Of a stretch of DNA of 64,000 nt, positions 44,205-53,500 are shown in pieces (the first letter of the stretch is position 1; the number at the start of each line of letters is the position of its first letter). This DNA comes from Bacteroidaceae bacterium (GTDB lineage: Bacteria > Bacteroidota > Bacteroidia > Bacteroidales > Bacteroidaceae). The stretch is from contig JAGAQY010000068.1 of the NCBI GenBank assembly GCA_017622495.1, forward strand, positions 1 through 64,000, in the 5' to 3' direction. The notes beneath the pieces were generated by a model. It saw nothing but the letters and a program-made list of their open reading frames with translations. It was not told where the DNA came from and did no database searches. Made by a program: the position numbers and the translations under genes.

Positions 44205-45458
44205 ATGCTGGACACACTGCAGGAGATCTGGGGAGCCATACGCCGAAACAAGATGCGCACCATAGCCACGGGGTTTGCCGTGGCCAGTGGCATATTCCTG
44301 ATGATCATACTGCAGGGAGCCAGCAATGGCATCATACACACGCTGGAGAAGAACAGCGGCGACTTTGCCTTCGACGTGATACAGGTGTGGGGCGGACATA
44401 CCTCACTACCCCACGGCGGATGGAACGAGGGCCGACGCATCAGACTCGACGAGCGCGACATGGCGCTGGCCACGGAACAGATGGATAGGCATGTGGTGTC
44501 GGCAACGGCCGACGTGTCGCAGGGCGGACTGGTAGCCTCGGTGGGAGCCAACTACATGAGTGTGAGCCTGCAGGGCGTGTACCCCGACTATGCCGAGATA
44601 GAGGGCATGAACATCACGCAGGGACGCTTCGTGAACAAGATCGACATGGACGAGAAGCGCAAGGTGGTGGTGATGAGCGAGGACAATGCCAAGAACCTGT
44701 TTAAGGACCATGCATCGCCCATCAACCGCAACGTGAAGATAGGCAACGGCTACTACAAGGTGGTGGGGCTATATAAGTCGAACTCGATGTTTACCGACAA
44801 CAACATGTATGCCCCATACACCACGGTGCAGACGATATTCAACAAGGGGCGCACCATCAACAGCATCACTATGAAGACCAGGGAGCTGGAGACGATGGAG
44901 GCGAATGCGGAGTTTGAGCAGGCGTTTCGCCATGCCATGAGCCACACACACGACTTCGACCCCGACGACAAGCGGGCGATATGGATGTGGAACTCGGCCA
45001 CGCAGAATGAGCAGATAAGCATGGCATCGAACATGCTGAGCACGTCGTTCTGGGTACTGGGACTGCTCACCCTGATAAGCGGCGTGGTGGGCGTGAGCAA
45101 CATCATGCTCATAGCGGTGAAGGAGCGCACACATGAGTTTGGCATACGCAAGGCGCTGGGCGCCAAGCCCCGAAACATCATCGGCATGGTGATGCTGGAG
45201 AGTGTACTGATAACGGCCATCTTCGGGTATGTAGGGATGCTGGCAGGCGTAGGGTTCTGCGAGATTATGGACGCCACGGTGGGCAATCACATGCTCGACG
45301 TGGGCATACTGAAGCAGGAGATATTCATCGACCCTACGGTAGACATCGCCACCTGCGTGAGGGCTACATGCATCATCATCGTGGCTGGTGCGCTGGCAGG
45401 ATTCTTCCCCGCACGCAAGGCGGCCAAGGTGAAGCCCATAGAGGCACTCAGAGGATAG
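44205..45458 (+). CDS. MacB-type ABC permease (FtsX fold), first copy
   Basis: This 417-residue permease has one N-terminal membrane helix (IATGFAVASGIFLMIILQGAS), a large periplasmic domain (about 45-280) and three C-terminal helices, the first around LGLLTLISGVVGVSNIMLIAV with the conserved KERTHEFGIRKALGA coupling motif, ending PARKAAKVKPIEALRG. It would form a heterodimer with the permease encoded next. It follows the ATPase gene by 12 bp. Confidence 0.92.
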   Translation: MLDTLQEIWGAIRRNKMRTIATGFAVASGIFLMIILQGASNGIIHTLEKNSGDFAFDVIQVWGGHTSLPHGGWNEGRRIRLDERDMALATEQMDRHVVSATADVSQGGLVASVGANYMSVSLQGVYPDYAEIEGMNITQGRFVNKIDMDEKRKVVVMSEDNAKNLFKDHASPINRNVKIGNGYYKVVGLYKSNSMFTDNNMYAPYTTVQTIFNKGRTINSITMKTRELETMEANAEFEQAFRHAMSHTHDFDPDDKRAIWMWNSATQNEQISMASNMLSTSFWVLGLLTLISGVVGVSNIMLIAVKERTHEFGIRKALGAKPRNIIGMVMLESVLITAIFGYVGMLAGVGFCEIMDATVGNHMLDVGILKQEIFIDPTVDIATCVRATCIIIVAGALAGFFPARKAAKVKPIEALRG

Positions 45459-45489
45459 GAAACATGTATTGACAATAAGGAGAGCAAAG

Positions 45490-46740
45490 GTGAGAATACG
45501 CATCGACAGAGACCAATGGGGCGAGATATACGACTCGCTGACACGGAACAAGACCCGGACACTGCTGACAGCATTCGGCGTGTTCTGGGGCATCTTCATG
45601 CTGGTGTTGCTCATGGGTGGCGGCAAGGGACTGGAGTCGATGCTGGCCGAGAACTTCGCTGGATTTGCCACCAACTCGGGATTCATAGGCTCATCGCGCA
45701 CGAGCGAGCCCTACAAGGGGTTCCGCAAGGGAAGGTGGTGGAGCATGAACACCGACGACGTGGAGCGCATCCGACGCGTGGTGCCGGAGATCGACATCGT
45801 GACACCCCTGGTATCGCGATGGGGATGCACCGCCATGAACGACAACAAGCAGATGGGCGTGACGGTGAAGGGCATATACCCGGAATATGATGTGATAGAG
45901 AACCCCGAGATAAAGTACGGACGCTCAATCAACAAGGTGGACATCTACGAAAGCCGCAAGGTGTGTATCCTGGGTAGCCGCATCGTGGAGGAGCTCTACG
46001 TGGGCGAGGAGGACCCCTGCGGGAAGTTCATACAGATCGATGGCGTGTTCTACAAGATTGTAGGCGTCAGCGGCAAGGGCAGCGAAGGCATGTCGATCAA
46101 CGGAAACCCTGCGACAAGTGTCATCATCCCCTTCACCACACTGCAGAAGGCCTACAACAGGGGCAAGAGGATAGACCTGCTGTGCTTCACCGCACGCAAG
46201 GGGTACAACATTGCCGAGGTGCAGGACAAGGTGGAGCAGATACTCAAGCATGCACACTCCATAAGCCCCACCGACACGCAGGCCGTGATCAAGGTGAATG
46301 CCGAGGCTATATTCGGACTCATCGACAGCCTCTTCGTAGGGGTGAGCGTACTGGTGTGGCTCATCGGACTGGGCACGCTGATATCGGGTGCCATAGGCGT
46401 GAGCAACATCATGGTGGTGACCGTGAAGGAGCGCACCACAGAGATAGGCATACGCAGAGCCATAGGAGCCACACCGGCCGATATACTGACACAGATAATG
46501 AGCGAGAGCATCGTGCTCACACTGATAGCAGGACTGAGCGGCATCACATTTGCCGTGGTGTGCCTGCAGGCAATGGAGAATGCAGCACAGCAGTCGTCGC
46601 CCGACTCGACCTTCCAGATATCTTTCGGAATAGCCATCGGAGCCACGGCACTGCTAGCCACGCTGGGCGTGGTAGCGGGGCTGGCACCTGCCTCCAGGGC
46701 GATGGCCATCAAACCGGTAGATGCGATGAGAGAGGAGTGA
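45490..46740 (+). CDS. MacB-type ABC permease (FtsX fold), second copy
   Basis: This 416-residue permease has the same build as the previous one: N-terminal helix AFGVFWGIFMLVLLMGGG, periplasmic domain and the coupling motif KERTTEIGIRRAIGA, ending PASRAMAIKPVDAMREE. No ATG fits the start. I choose the GTG at 45490 (VRIRIDRDQW), since aaggag lies 8 nt before it and the length agrees with the family; a TTG at 45469 would add seven residues. The two permeases are related but clearly distinct, so this is a heterodimeric exporter. Confidence 0.9.
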   Translation: MRIRIDRDQWGEIYDSLTRNKTRTLLTAFGVFWGIFMLVLLMGGGKGLESMLAENFAGFATNSGFIGSSRTSEPYKGFRKGRWWSMNTDDVERIRRVVPEIDIVTPLVSRWGCTAMNDNKQMGVTVKGIYPEYDVIENPEIKYGRSINKVDIYESRKVCILGSRIVEELYVGEEDPCGKFIQIDGVFYKIVGVSGKGSEGMSINGNPATSVIIPFTTLQKAYNRGKRIDLLCFTARKGYNIAEVQDKVEQILKHAHSISPTDTQAVIKVNAEAIFGLIDSLFVGVSVLVWLIGLGTLISGAIGVSNIMVVTVKERTTEIGIRRAIGATPADILTQIMSESIVLTLIAGLSGITFAVVCLQAMENAAQQSSPDSTFQISFGIAIGATALLATLGVVAGLAPASRAMAIKPVDAMREE

Positions 46741-46802
46741 GGGTTGAGAGTTGATGGTTGAGGGTTGACGAAAACGATAACGATAACGATAAAAACTAAA
46801 AC
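46741..46802. repeat. GGTTGAGAGTTGA and ACGATAACGAT tracts in the operon
   Basis: gagggttgagagttgatgg-type repeats run on directly from the permease stop codon, followed by four aacgat(a) units. Similar tracts are at 40537-40610 and 47955-47990. They fill the whole gap before the adaptor gene. Confidence 0.8.
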
Positions 46803-46810
46803 AACAAGAT

Positions 46811-47905
46811 ATGAAGAAAATAATCAAATGGGCTACTGTAGCCATCATCGCAACGGTATTCATCGGTACATTTGTGTTCCTGTACCAGAAGTCGTTGCCC
46901 CAGCAGAGCAGGTACGAGACCAACCTGGCCACGATAAAGGACCTGCAGAAGACAACCATCATCACGGGAAAGATTGAACCCAGAGACGAGGTGAACATCA
47001 AGCCGCAGATATCGGGTATCATCACCGAACTGTATAAGGAGGCAGGAGAGATGGTGGCAAAGAATGAGGTGATAGCCAAGGTGAAGGTGATACCCGACAT
47101 GGGAAACCTGAGCGCTGCAGAGAACAGGGTGTACCTGGCAAACCTCGCCTTCAAGCAGGCACAGACCGACCACGAGCGCATGAAACGACTCTACAACGAC
47201 AAGGTGATATCGGCCGAAGACTTCGAGAAGTCGGAGATGGCATTCAAGCAGGCCGAAGCAGAGAAGAACGGCGCCGAAGATGCACTCAACATCGTGCGCG
47301 ACGGCATATCGCTGAGCAATGCCAACATGAGTACCACGCTCATACGCTCTACCATAGACGGACTGATACTCGACATACCGGTCAAGGTGGGCAACTCGGT
47401 GATTCTGAGCAACTCGTTCAACGACGGTACTACCATAGCCACGGTGGCCGACATGTCGGACCTCATCTTCAAAGGCATGATCGACGAGACCGAGGTGGGA
47501 CGCATACATCAGGACATGCCGGTAGACATCACCGTGGGTGCCATACCCGACCTGCACCTCACAGCCATACTGGAGTATATATCGCCCAAAGCCATCGAGG
47601 AGAACGGTGCCAACCAGTTTGAGGTGAAGGCGGCCATCACACTCCCCAACGACGTGACCATACGCTCGGGCTATAGCGCCAATGCCGAAATCGTGCTCGA
47701 CGGGGTGAAGGGGGCTGTCACCATACCGGAATCGTCGCTCGAGTTCTCTGGCGACAGCGTATTCGTATACCTGCTCACCGACAGCATCAAGCAGACCTAT
47801 GTGCGCCAGCAGGTGACCACAGGCATCAGCGATGGCGTGAACATCGAGATCAAGAGCGGCATCAAAGCCAACGACAAGGTGAGAGGGATTGAGGTGAAAG
47901 ATTAA
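46811..47905 (+). CDS. HlyD/MacA-family periplasmic adaptor
   Basis: This 364-residue membrane-fusion protein has one N-terminal anchor helix (WATVAIIATVFIGTFVFLYQK). A lipoyl/barrel-sandwich half (TGKIEPRDEVNIKPQISGIITELY with KEAGEMVAKNEVIAKV) is followed by a helical hairpin (about 95-180; AENRVYLANLAFKQAQTDHER) and the second half with a beta-barrel (GTTIATVADMSDLIFKGMIDETEVG). It bridges the ABC permeases to the TolC-like channel. Confidence 0.92.
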   Translation: MKKIIKWATVAIIATVFIGTFVFLYQKSLPQQSRYETNLATIKDLQKTTIITGKIEPRDEVNIKPQISGIITELYKEAGEMVAKNEVIAKVKVIPDMGNLSAAENRVYLANLAFKQAQTDHERMKRLYNDKVISAEDFEKSEMAFKQAEAEKNGAEDALNIVRDGISLSNANMSTTLIRSTIDGLILDIPVKVGNSVILSNSFNDGTTIATVADMSDLIFKGMIDETEVGRIHQDMPVDITVGAIPDLHLTAILEYISPKAIEENGANQFEVKAAITLPNDVTIRSGYSANAEIVLDGVKGAVTIPESSLEFSGDSVFVYLLTDSIKQTYVRQQVTTGISDGVNIEIKSGIKANDKVRGIEVKD

Positions 47906-48146
47906 CGTGGAACGTGGAACGAGGAACGATTAACGAGGAACGGTGAACGTTTAACGATGACGATGACGATGACGATAACGAAAACTTAGCAACTTCAACG
48001 AAGTTAACAGACAACAGTAAACCGCGCTGTAAGCGCTTTAACCAGCGACAAAGGAGCGATTAACCGTGCTGAGCACTTTAACCGAAGCGCAGTTTCTTTA
48101 ACCGGCACCGAAGGTGCATACTCTAAACTCTAAACCCTACAAAAAC
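47906..48146. repeat. AACGTGGAACG and GATGAC tracts, mini-hairpin array 2 and CTAAACCC tract
   Basis: First come cgtggaacgaggaacg units (47906-47955), then gatgacgatgacgataacg (47957-47975). Mini-hairpin array 2 follows: GCGCT-gta-AGCGC (48024-48036), GTGC-tga-GCAC (48066-48076), GAAGC-gca-GTTTC (48084-48096) and GCACC-gaa-GGTGC (48105-48117), separated by TTTAACC or TTAACC. A ctctaaactctaaaccc tract (48119-48137) runs into the TolC-like gene's ATG. Confidence 0.9.
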
Positions 48147-49457
48147 ATGAGACGCAAGCATATCACCATAGCACTGATGCTGGTAGCCTGTAGCGCCACG
48201 GCACAGCAGGAATGGACACTGAGCCAATGCATAGAGCATGCCATAGTCAACAACATTACCATAAAACGCCAGGAGGCTAACGTCAAGTCGCAGGAGTTGT
48301 CGCTCAGCTCGGCAAAGAGCAGCCGACTGCCTGGAGTGAGCGCATCGGCAGGGCAGAACTTCAACTTCGGACGCGGACTGACCATCGACAACACCTATAT
48401 CAACAGCAATACGCAGAGCACGGGATTCAACATCGGCGCCGACATGCCAATCTATACCGGCGGACAGATTGCCAACAGCATCAAGGCTCGCAAGTTGGAC
48501 CTGCTGGCAGCGATGTCAGACCTCGAGTATGCCAAGGAGCACATCAGCATACAGGTGGCATCGGCCTACCTGGAGGCGCTCTTCCAGAAGGACCTGCTGG
48601 AGGTGTCGGAGCAGCAGGCGCAGCTGAGCAAGGAGCAGGAGCGGCGCATCGAGGCACTGTTTGCAAACGGCAAATGTGCCGAGACCGAGCTGGCAGAGAT
48701 AAGGGCCACCGTGGCCAATGATGAACTGTCATTGACCCAGCAGCAAAACAGCTACACGCTGGCACTGCTCACCCTATCGCAACTGCTCGAACTCCCTACA
48801 CCCGAGGGATTCGAAATAGCCAAGCCCGAGGTCGCGGACCTGGGGAGTATGGTGCTCGCCCACCCCGACGAGATATATGCCGAGGCCATCATGACAAAAC
48901 CACAGATAGAGGCCGAGAACATCAGGCTACAGAGTGCCGAGCGCAACATACGCATCGCACAGAGCGGATACTACCCCAAAGTGAATTTCGGCACTGGCAT
49001 AGGCACCAACTACTACAAGGCATCGGGGCGCACATCGCCCTCATTCGGCGACCAGATGCGCGACAACCTCAACAACAGCATTTCGCTGTCGCTATCTGTG
49101 CCCATCTTCAACCGTTTCTCTACACGCAATCAGGTGAGCTCGGCCAGACTGCAGTACCATAATCAGCAACTCAAACTCGACGAGACCCACAAGTCGCTCT
49201 ACAAGGAGATACAGCAGGCCTACTACAATGCACTGGCAGCACAGAAGCAATGCATCAGCAGCCAGCAGGCCGAGAAAGCAAGCACCTTGTCGTTTGCCCT
49301 GATGGAGAAGAAATATGCCGCAGGCAAGGCCACAGCAACAGAATACCAGGAATCGAAGACCGCCCTGTTCAGAGCCACCACCAATCGCCTGCAAGCAGAA
49401 TACACCTTCCTCTTCAGACACAAGATCCTGAACTTCTATCGAGGGGAGGAACTGTAA
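48147..49457 (+). CDS. TolC-family outer-membrane efflux channel
   Basis: This 436-residue outer-membrane factor starts at the ATG at 48147 (MRRKHITIALMLVACSATAQ, signal peptide); an in-frame GTG upstream lies inside the repeat array and is unlikely. It has two internally similar halves of long helices and beta strands, with EWTLSQCIEHAIVNNITIKRQEAN at the start of the first half and the typical VASAYLEALFQKDLLEVSEQQ. It completes the tripartite ABC exporter encoded from 43476. Confidence 0.93.
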   Translation: MRRKHITIALMLVACSATAQQEWTLSQCIEHAIVNNITIKRQEANVKSQELSLSSAKSSRLPGVSASAGQNFNFGRGLTIDNTYINSNTQSTGFNIGADMPIYTGGQIANSIKARKLDLLAAMSDLEYAKEHISIQVASAYLEALFQKDLLEVSEQQAQLSKEQERRIEALFANGKCAETELAEIRATVANDELSLTQQQNSYTLALLTLSQLLELPTPEGFEIAKPEVADLGSMVLAHPDEIYAEAIMTKPQIEAENIRLQSAERNIRIAQSGYYPKVNFGTGIGTNYYKASGRTSPSFGDQMRDNLNNSISLSLSVPIFNRFSTRNQVSSARLQYHNQQLKLDETHKSLYKEIQQAYYNALAAQKQCISSQQAEKASTLSFALMEKKYAAGKATATEYQESKTALFRATTNRLQAEYTFLFRHKILNFYRGEEL

Positions 49458-49587
49458 TGTGAACGAGGAACGTGGAACGTGGAACGAGGAACGTGGAACG
49501 TTTAACGATTAACGTTTAACGAAAAACACTAAGCACTAAGCACTAAACCCTAAACTCTAAACACTAAACCCTAAAAACATATACAGT
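49458..49587. repeat. AACGTGGAACG and CTAAACCC tracts before the esterase gene
   Basis: gaacgtggaacg units (49460-49500), tttaacgattaacg words, then cactaagcactaaaccctaaac repeats (about 49527-49576) ending 12 bp before the ATG. Confidence 0.8.
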
Positions 49588-50469
49588 ATGAAAAGACTAT
49601 CTATCGCCTTCGTGGCAATGGCATTGTGCCTGACAACCATGGCTCAGAACTGGAGACAGATGATGAGCCGAGTAGAAGAACACACCATCCAAAGCGAGGT
49701 GCTGGGTGCCGAACGCAACTATACGGTGTACCTGCCCGCACGATACGACATCGACAAGGAGAAGACATACCCGGTGCTCTACCTGCTGCACGGCATGGAT
49801 GGCACGAACAAGGACTGGTTTGACCGCGGACATGTGAAGGACGTGATGGACCAGCTCACCGCCTCGGGCGAAGCCGATGCCATGATTATCGTGAGCCCCG
49901 ATGCTGGCGGCTCGGTGCGCGAGGGCAAGTGGAACGGATACTTCGACATGAGGGGATGGAACTACGAGGAATTCTTCTTCACCGAGTTCCTGCCCATGAT
50001 AGAGAAGGAGTACCGCATCAAGGCCGACAAGCAGCACCGCGCCATAGCAGGCCTCTCGATGGGTGGTGGTGGCTGCACCAGCTATGCCCAGCGCCATGCC
50101 GACATGTTTGGTGCATGCTATGCCATGAGCGCCTTCCTGCACATGGGCGCCGAGGGGGTAGATGCACAGAAGGTGGCTCAGGGAGACAAGACGGCGCTGC
50201 TCTTTGAGGCTGCCCACCGACTGAGCTGCGTAGACTACGTGAAGAATGCCGATGAGGCCCGCAAGCAGGAGCTGCGCACGGTGAAGTGGTTTGTCGACTG
50301 TGGCGACGACGACTTCCTCTTCGACGGCAACATGGACTTCTACCAGGCCATGCGCCGCGCACAGATTCCCTGCCAGCTGCGCGTACGCGATGGCGGACAC
50401 ACCTGGGAATACTGGCACTCGGCACTGTACACCGCACTGCCCTGGGTGAGCAGGGTATTTACAAAATAA
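49588..50469 (+). CDS. Secreted CE1-like esterase (esterase D/feruloyl esterase type)
   Basis: This 293-residue alpha/beta hydrolase has a signal peptide cut near TMAQ. The nucleophile is S157 in GLSMGGGG, the acid is probably an Asp in DCGDDDFLF and the base is the His in GGHTWEYW. PVLYLLHGMDGTNKDW forms the oxyanion region. It fits the CE1-type esterases of Bacteroidales that deacylate plant polysaccharides or other secreted esters. The neighbouring minus-strand genes are for alpha-glycoside use, so a carbohydrate ester substrate is plausible. Confidence 0.85.
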   Translation: MKRLSIAFVAMALCLTTMAQNWRQMMSRVEEHTIQSEVLGAERNYTVYLPARYDIDKEKTYPVLYLLHGMDGTNKDWFDRGHVKDVMDQLTASGEADAMIIVSPDAGGSVREGKWNGYFDMRGWNYEEFFFTEFLPMIEKEYRIKADKQHRAIAGLSMGGGGCTSYAQRHADMFGACYAMSAFLHMGAEGVDAQKVAQGDKTALLFEAAHRLSCVDYVKNADEARKQELRTVKWFVDCGDDDFLFDGNMDFYQAMRRAQIPCQLRVRDGGHTWEYWHSALYTALPWVSRVFTK

Positions 50470-50546
50470 ACGTAGCTGCGAGTTACGCTGAATAAAGAAA
50501 AATGAGAGGTGAGGGGCATCAGACACTCACCTCTCACTGTTTTCTT

Positions 50547-53500
50547 TTAGCACAAAGAACGCAAGGCACAGATCCCTTGATGATTGATATCCATCTGCTC
50601 GACCTCAGAAAGGTAGCGCTCGGCATGTGCCTTATCGCCCAATCCTGTATAGCCGAGGGCGAGCATGAAGAGGCAGTGTATGCGGTTCTTCTCGTTGAGG
50701 TCGCCATCCCAAATCTGCAGGTCGGGCAGCGAGACGGCAAAGTAGTCCATCACCTGAGGCTCGAAGAGGTGCTGCTTGCCGTAGCCGACGAGCTTGTGGA
50801 AACGGCCATGGGCCTCGGCTGTGCGACCGAGCTTGAGCAGGGCCAGTCCCTGATAGAAAATCTTCTCGGGCTTGGCATCGTTGTAATACATGGCTGCCGC
50901 GGGCTCGGTGGGTCCGTAGGTGGCCAGTTCCCAATGCTCGCGTGCTTGCGCATCGTCGCCAAGGAGCTCATAGGCACAGCCCAGGAGGTAGTGAAAATCG
51001 TTGTCCTGCGCTCCCTGCAGCTTGCCCTCGCCGAGGTGGTGGGGGTAGAGGAGGCATTGCTTGAGCAAGCAAATTGCTTGTTCAAGCAATGAATTATGAA
51101 TTATGAATTTTGAATTATGATACTGCGTATCAAGATTCCTTGCTGGCTCGGCATAGTTCAAGCAAGCTTGACTCTGCTCTCGCTGCGCTACGGAATTATG
51201 AACATCCGACTCGGGGTATGCAGTTTCGGTCATAATTCCTAATTCATAATTCTTAATTGAAAAGTCTGCAAGCAGACTTTTCGCCTTCTCCACACGAGCA
51301 TACTGGTACTGTGCAGGTACCTTGCCTTCGCCTCCCTCCCAGGGGTGGAAGATGTGGCTGTCGAGCAATGCCATGGCCTCATCGTATCGACCGAGATGGT
51401 TGAGCAGGGTGATCTGTTCGAGCAGGAGGTCGTCGCGCTCAGCAATGAGTGCGGGGTACTGCTCCAAGTGGGCGAGGCGCTCGGCGTGGGGGCGACCGGT
51501 GACCTTGTAGAGTTGGTCGAGCTCCATGAGGATGCGGCTGTCGGTGGGGTCGAGGCGGAAGGCACGCTCCATATATTCGAGGGCGAGATCGCGGTTGTGC
51601 TCCTTATTATAATAGTATAGGGCGAGGTTGCGCCATACGGTGGGGAACTCGGCATCGCGCTGGGCCGAGAGCTCCCAATTTTCCTTGGCAAGATGGTACT
51701 GGCGCTTGTCGTAGTAGAGGCATCCGAGGAGATAGGGTGCGCGGGCACCCTGAGGAGGGCAGCGCTTGGCGATGGTGAGCACCTGCACATCTTCGAGGCG
51801 GTTGGGGAAGCAGCAGCGTGGGTCGGTATGCTCGGCACGGGCAAAGTGGGCATTGGCCTCATCGATGAGTCCCTGCCCCTGCATGAAGTAGCCGAGGTAG
51901 TAGGAAGTGAGGGGTGATGCCTGGGCCAACTGCTCGGCTACAGCGGGGATGGTGAGTACCTGCACGCCCTCATCGAAGAGGCGCGCTTGGGCGTAGTCGA
52001 GAGCAAGCTCGTGGTAGTTGCACACCTTGCCATGCATGAGGGTGATGAGGCGTTGTAGGGGGTCTTCGCTACCGGTGATGAGGTATTCCTCAAACATGCA
52101 GCCGTAGTTGAAGAGGTCTATAGTGTAGGACTCGTGTATCCACGCGAGAGCCTCATCGCTCTTGCCCAGCTTACGCAAGATGGAAGCCTTCAGGGCGCGT
52201 GCCTTATGGTTGTGGCTGTTGTGGATGAGGCAACGGTTGACCTCGTCGAGGGCATTGTCGAAGTCACGCATGCCAGTGCTAATGCAAGCGGTCTCAAAGT
52301 AGGCGGCATCGGCCCAAGCCTTGTTCCACGTAGCCTTCCAAAAGAGTTCGTGTGCTTCGTAGGGACGGAACTGATACTTGAGGCAGAGGGCGAGGTTGTA
52401 GATGGGCTCTCCGTCGTAGGGGTTGGGGTTGCGGCGCTGCAGCACCTTGACAGCAGTGCGCAGGTAGGGTTCGGCCTTGTCGAAGCAGCCACGGCGCAGG
52501 TACCACAGGCCTACCTGATTGTTGCAACGGTAGTCCATAGGGTCGCGGCGCAGAGCCTCCTCGTAGTAGTCGAGAGCCGACCATGTGGCGTGGCGGTACT
52601 GCTCGAGGTGCAGACCAGTGAGGTAGAGCTGGTCGATGGTCTTGATGTCCTCGGGGCGCAGAGCGGCCTCGGCAGCATCGGGGATGGGGCGTATATCATC
52701 GGGCTCGGCTTGCCAGGCGAGTATGGTATGGATGCGGTGTGAGGGGTCAGCCACATCGGGGCGAGAGAGGTATACGGAGAGCTCGTCAATGCTGTGGCCC
52801 TGCAGGTCGATGAACTCATCGAAGAGCACCTCGGGCGAGAGGGTCACGGTCTTGCGCAGCAAGCACTGGGAATGATGGGTAATTACACTAATCTCAACCT
52901 CTTGCTTGGAGGTGGCATATACCTGCAGGCGACCATCCTCGTGGATATTCATGACGAAGTCTTTGCTGGCCTGCTTCACTATACCGAGGTCGCGGTAGGG
53001 CATGAAATACTGCACAAACTGCTTCTCCTCGTAAGGCATGAGCCAAGTGAAGTCGGGCTGGTTCTCAGTGTAGACGCCTGCCATGAGTTCGATATAGGGA
53101 CGGAACACACCGGGTGCACCCTCATAGTCGTCGTCGGTGAGGCAGCGGTCCCACGCGCGGCCAAAGTCGCCATTGCCCCAGGTCCATTGTTTCTTGCCGG
53201 GACTGAAGTGGTGACTGGCCACATGGAGCATGCCGCCCTGGGTATCGTTCTCATAGCCCCCCTCGAAGTCGTACTTGGAGTTGACGGCCATGTAGGAGGT
53301 GGGCACGGGGATGTTCTTGTAGTTGGAGATGTCGACACCGGCCGAGTAGTCCATCTTATAATAGGTGCCCGTGGCGATGGGGAATGAGCTCACGGCACGC
53401 TTGCCATGGTCGAAGACGGCATTCACATCGGGCGGAAACACGCTCTGGTAGTGGTCGCCCACCTCAACGGCGGGGTTGGCCCACCAGAGGAAGGTCTGCG

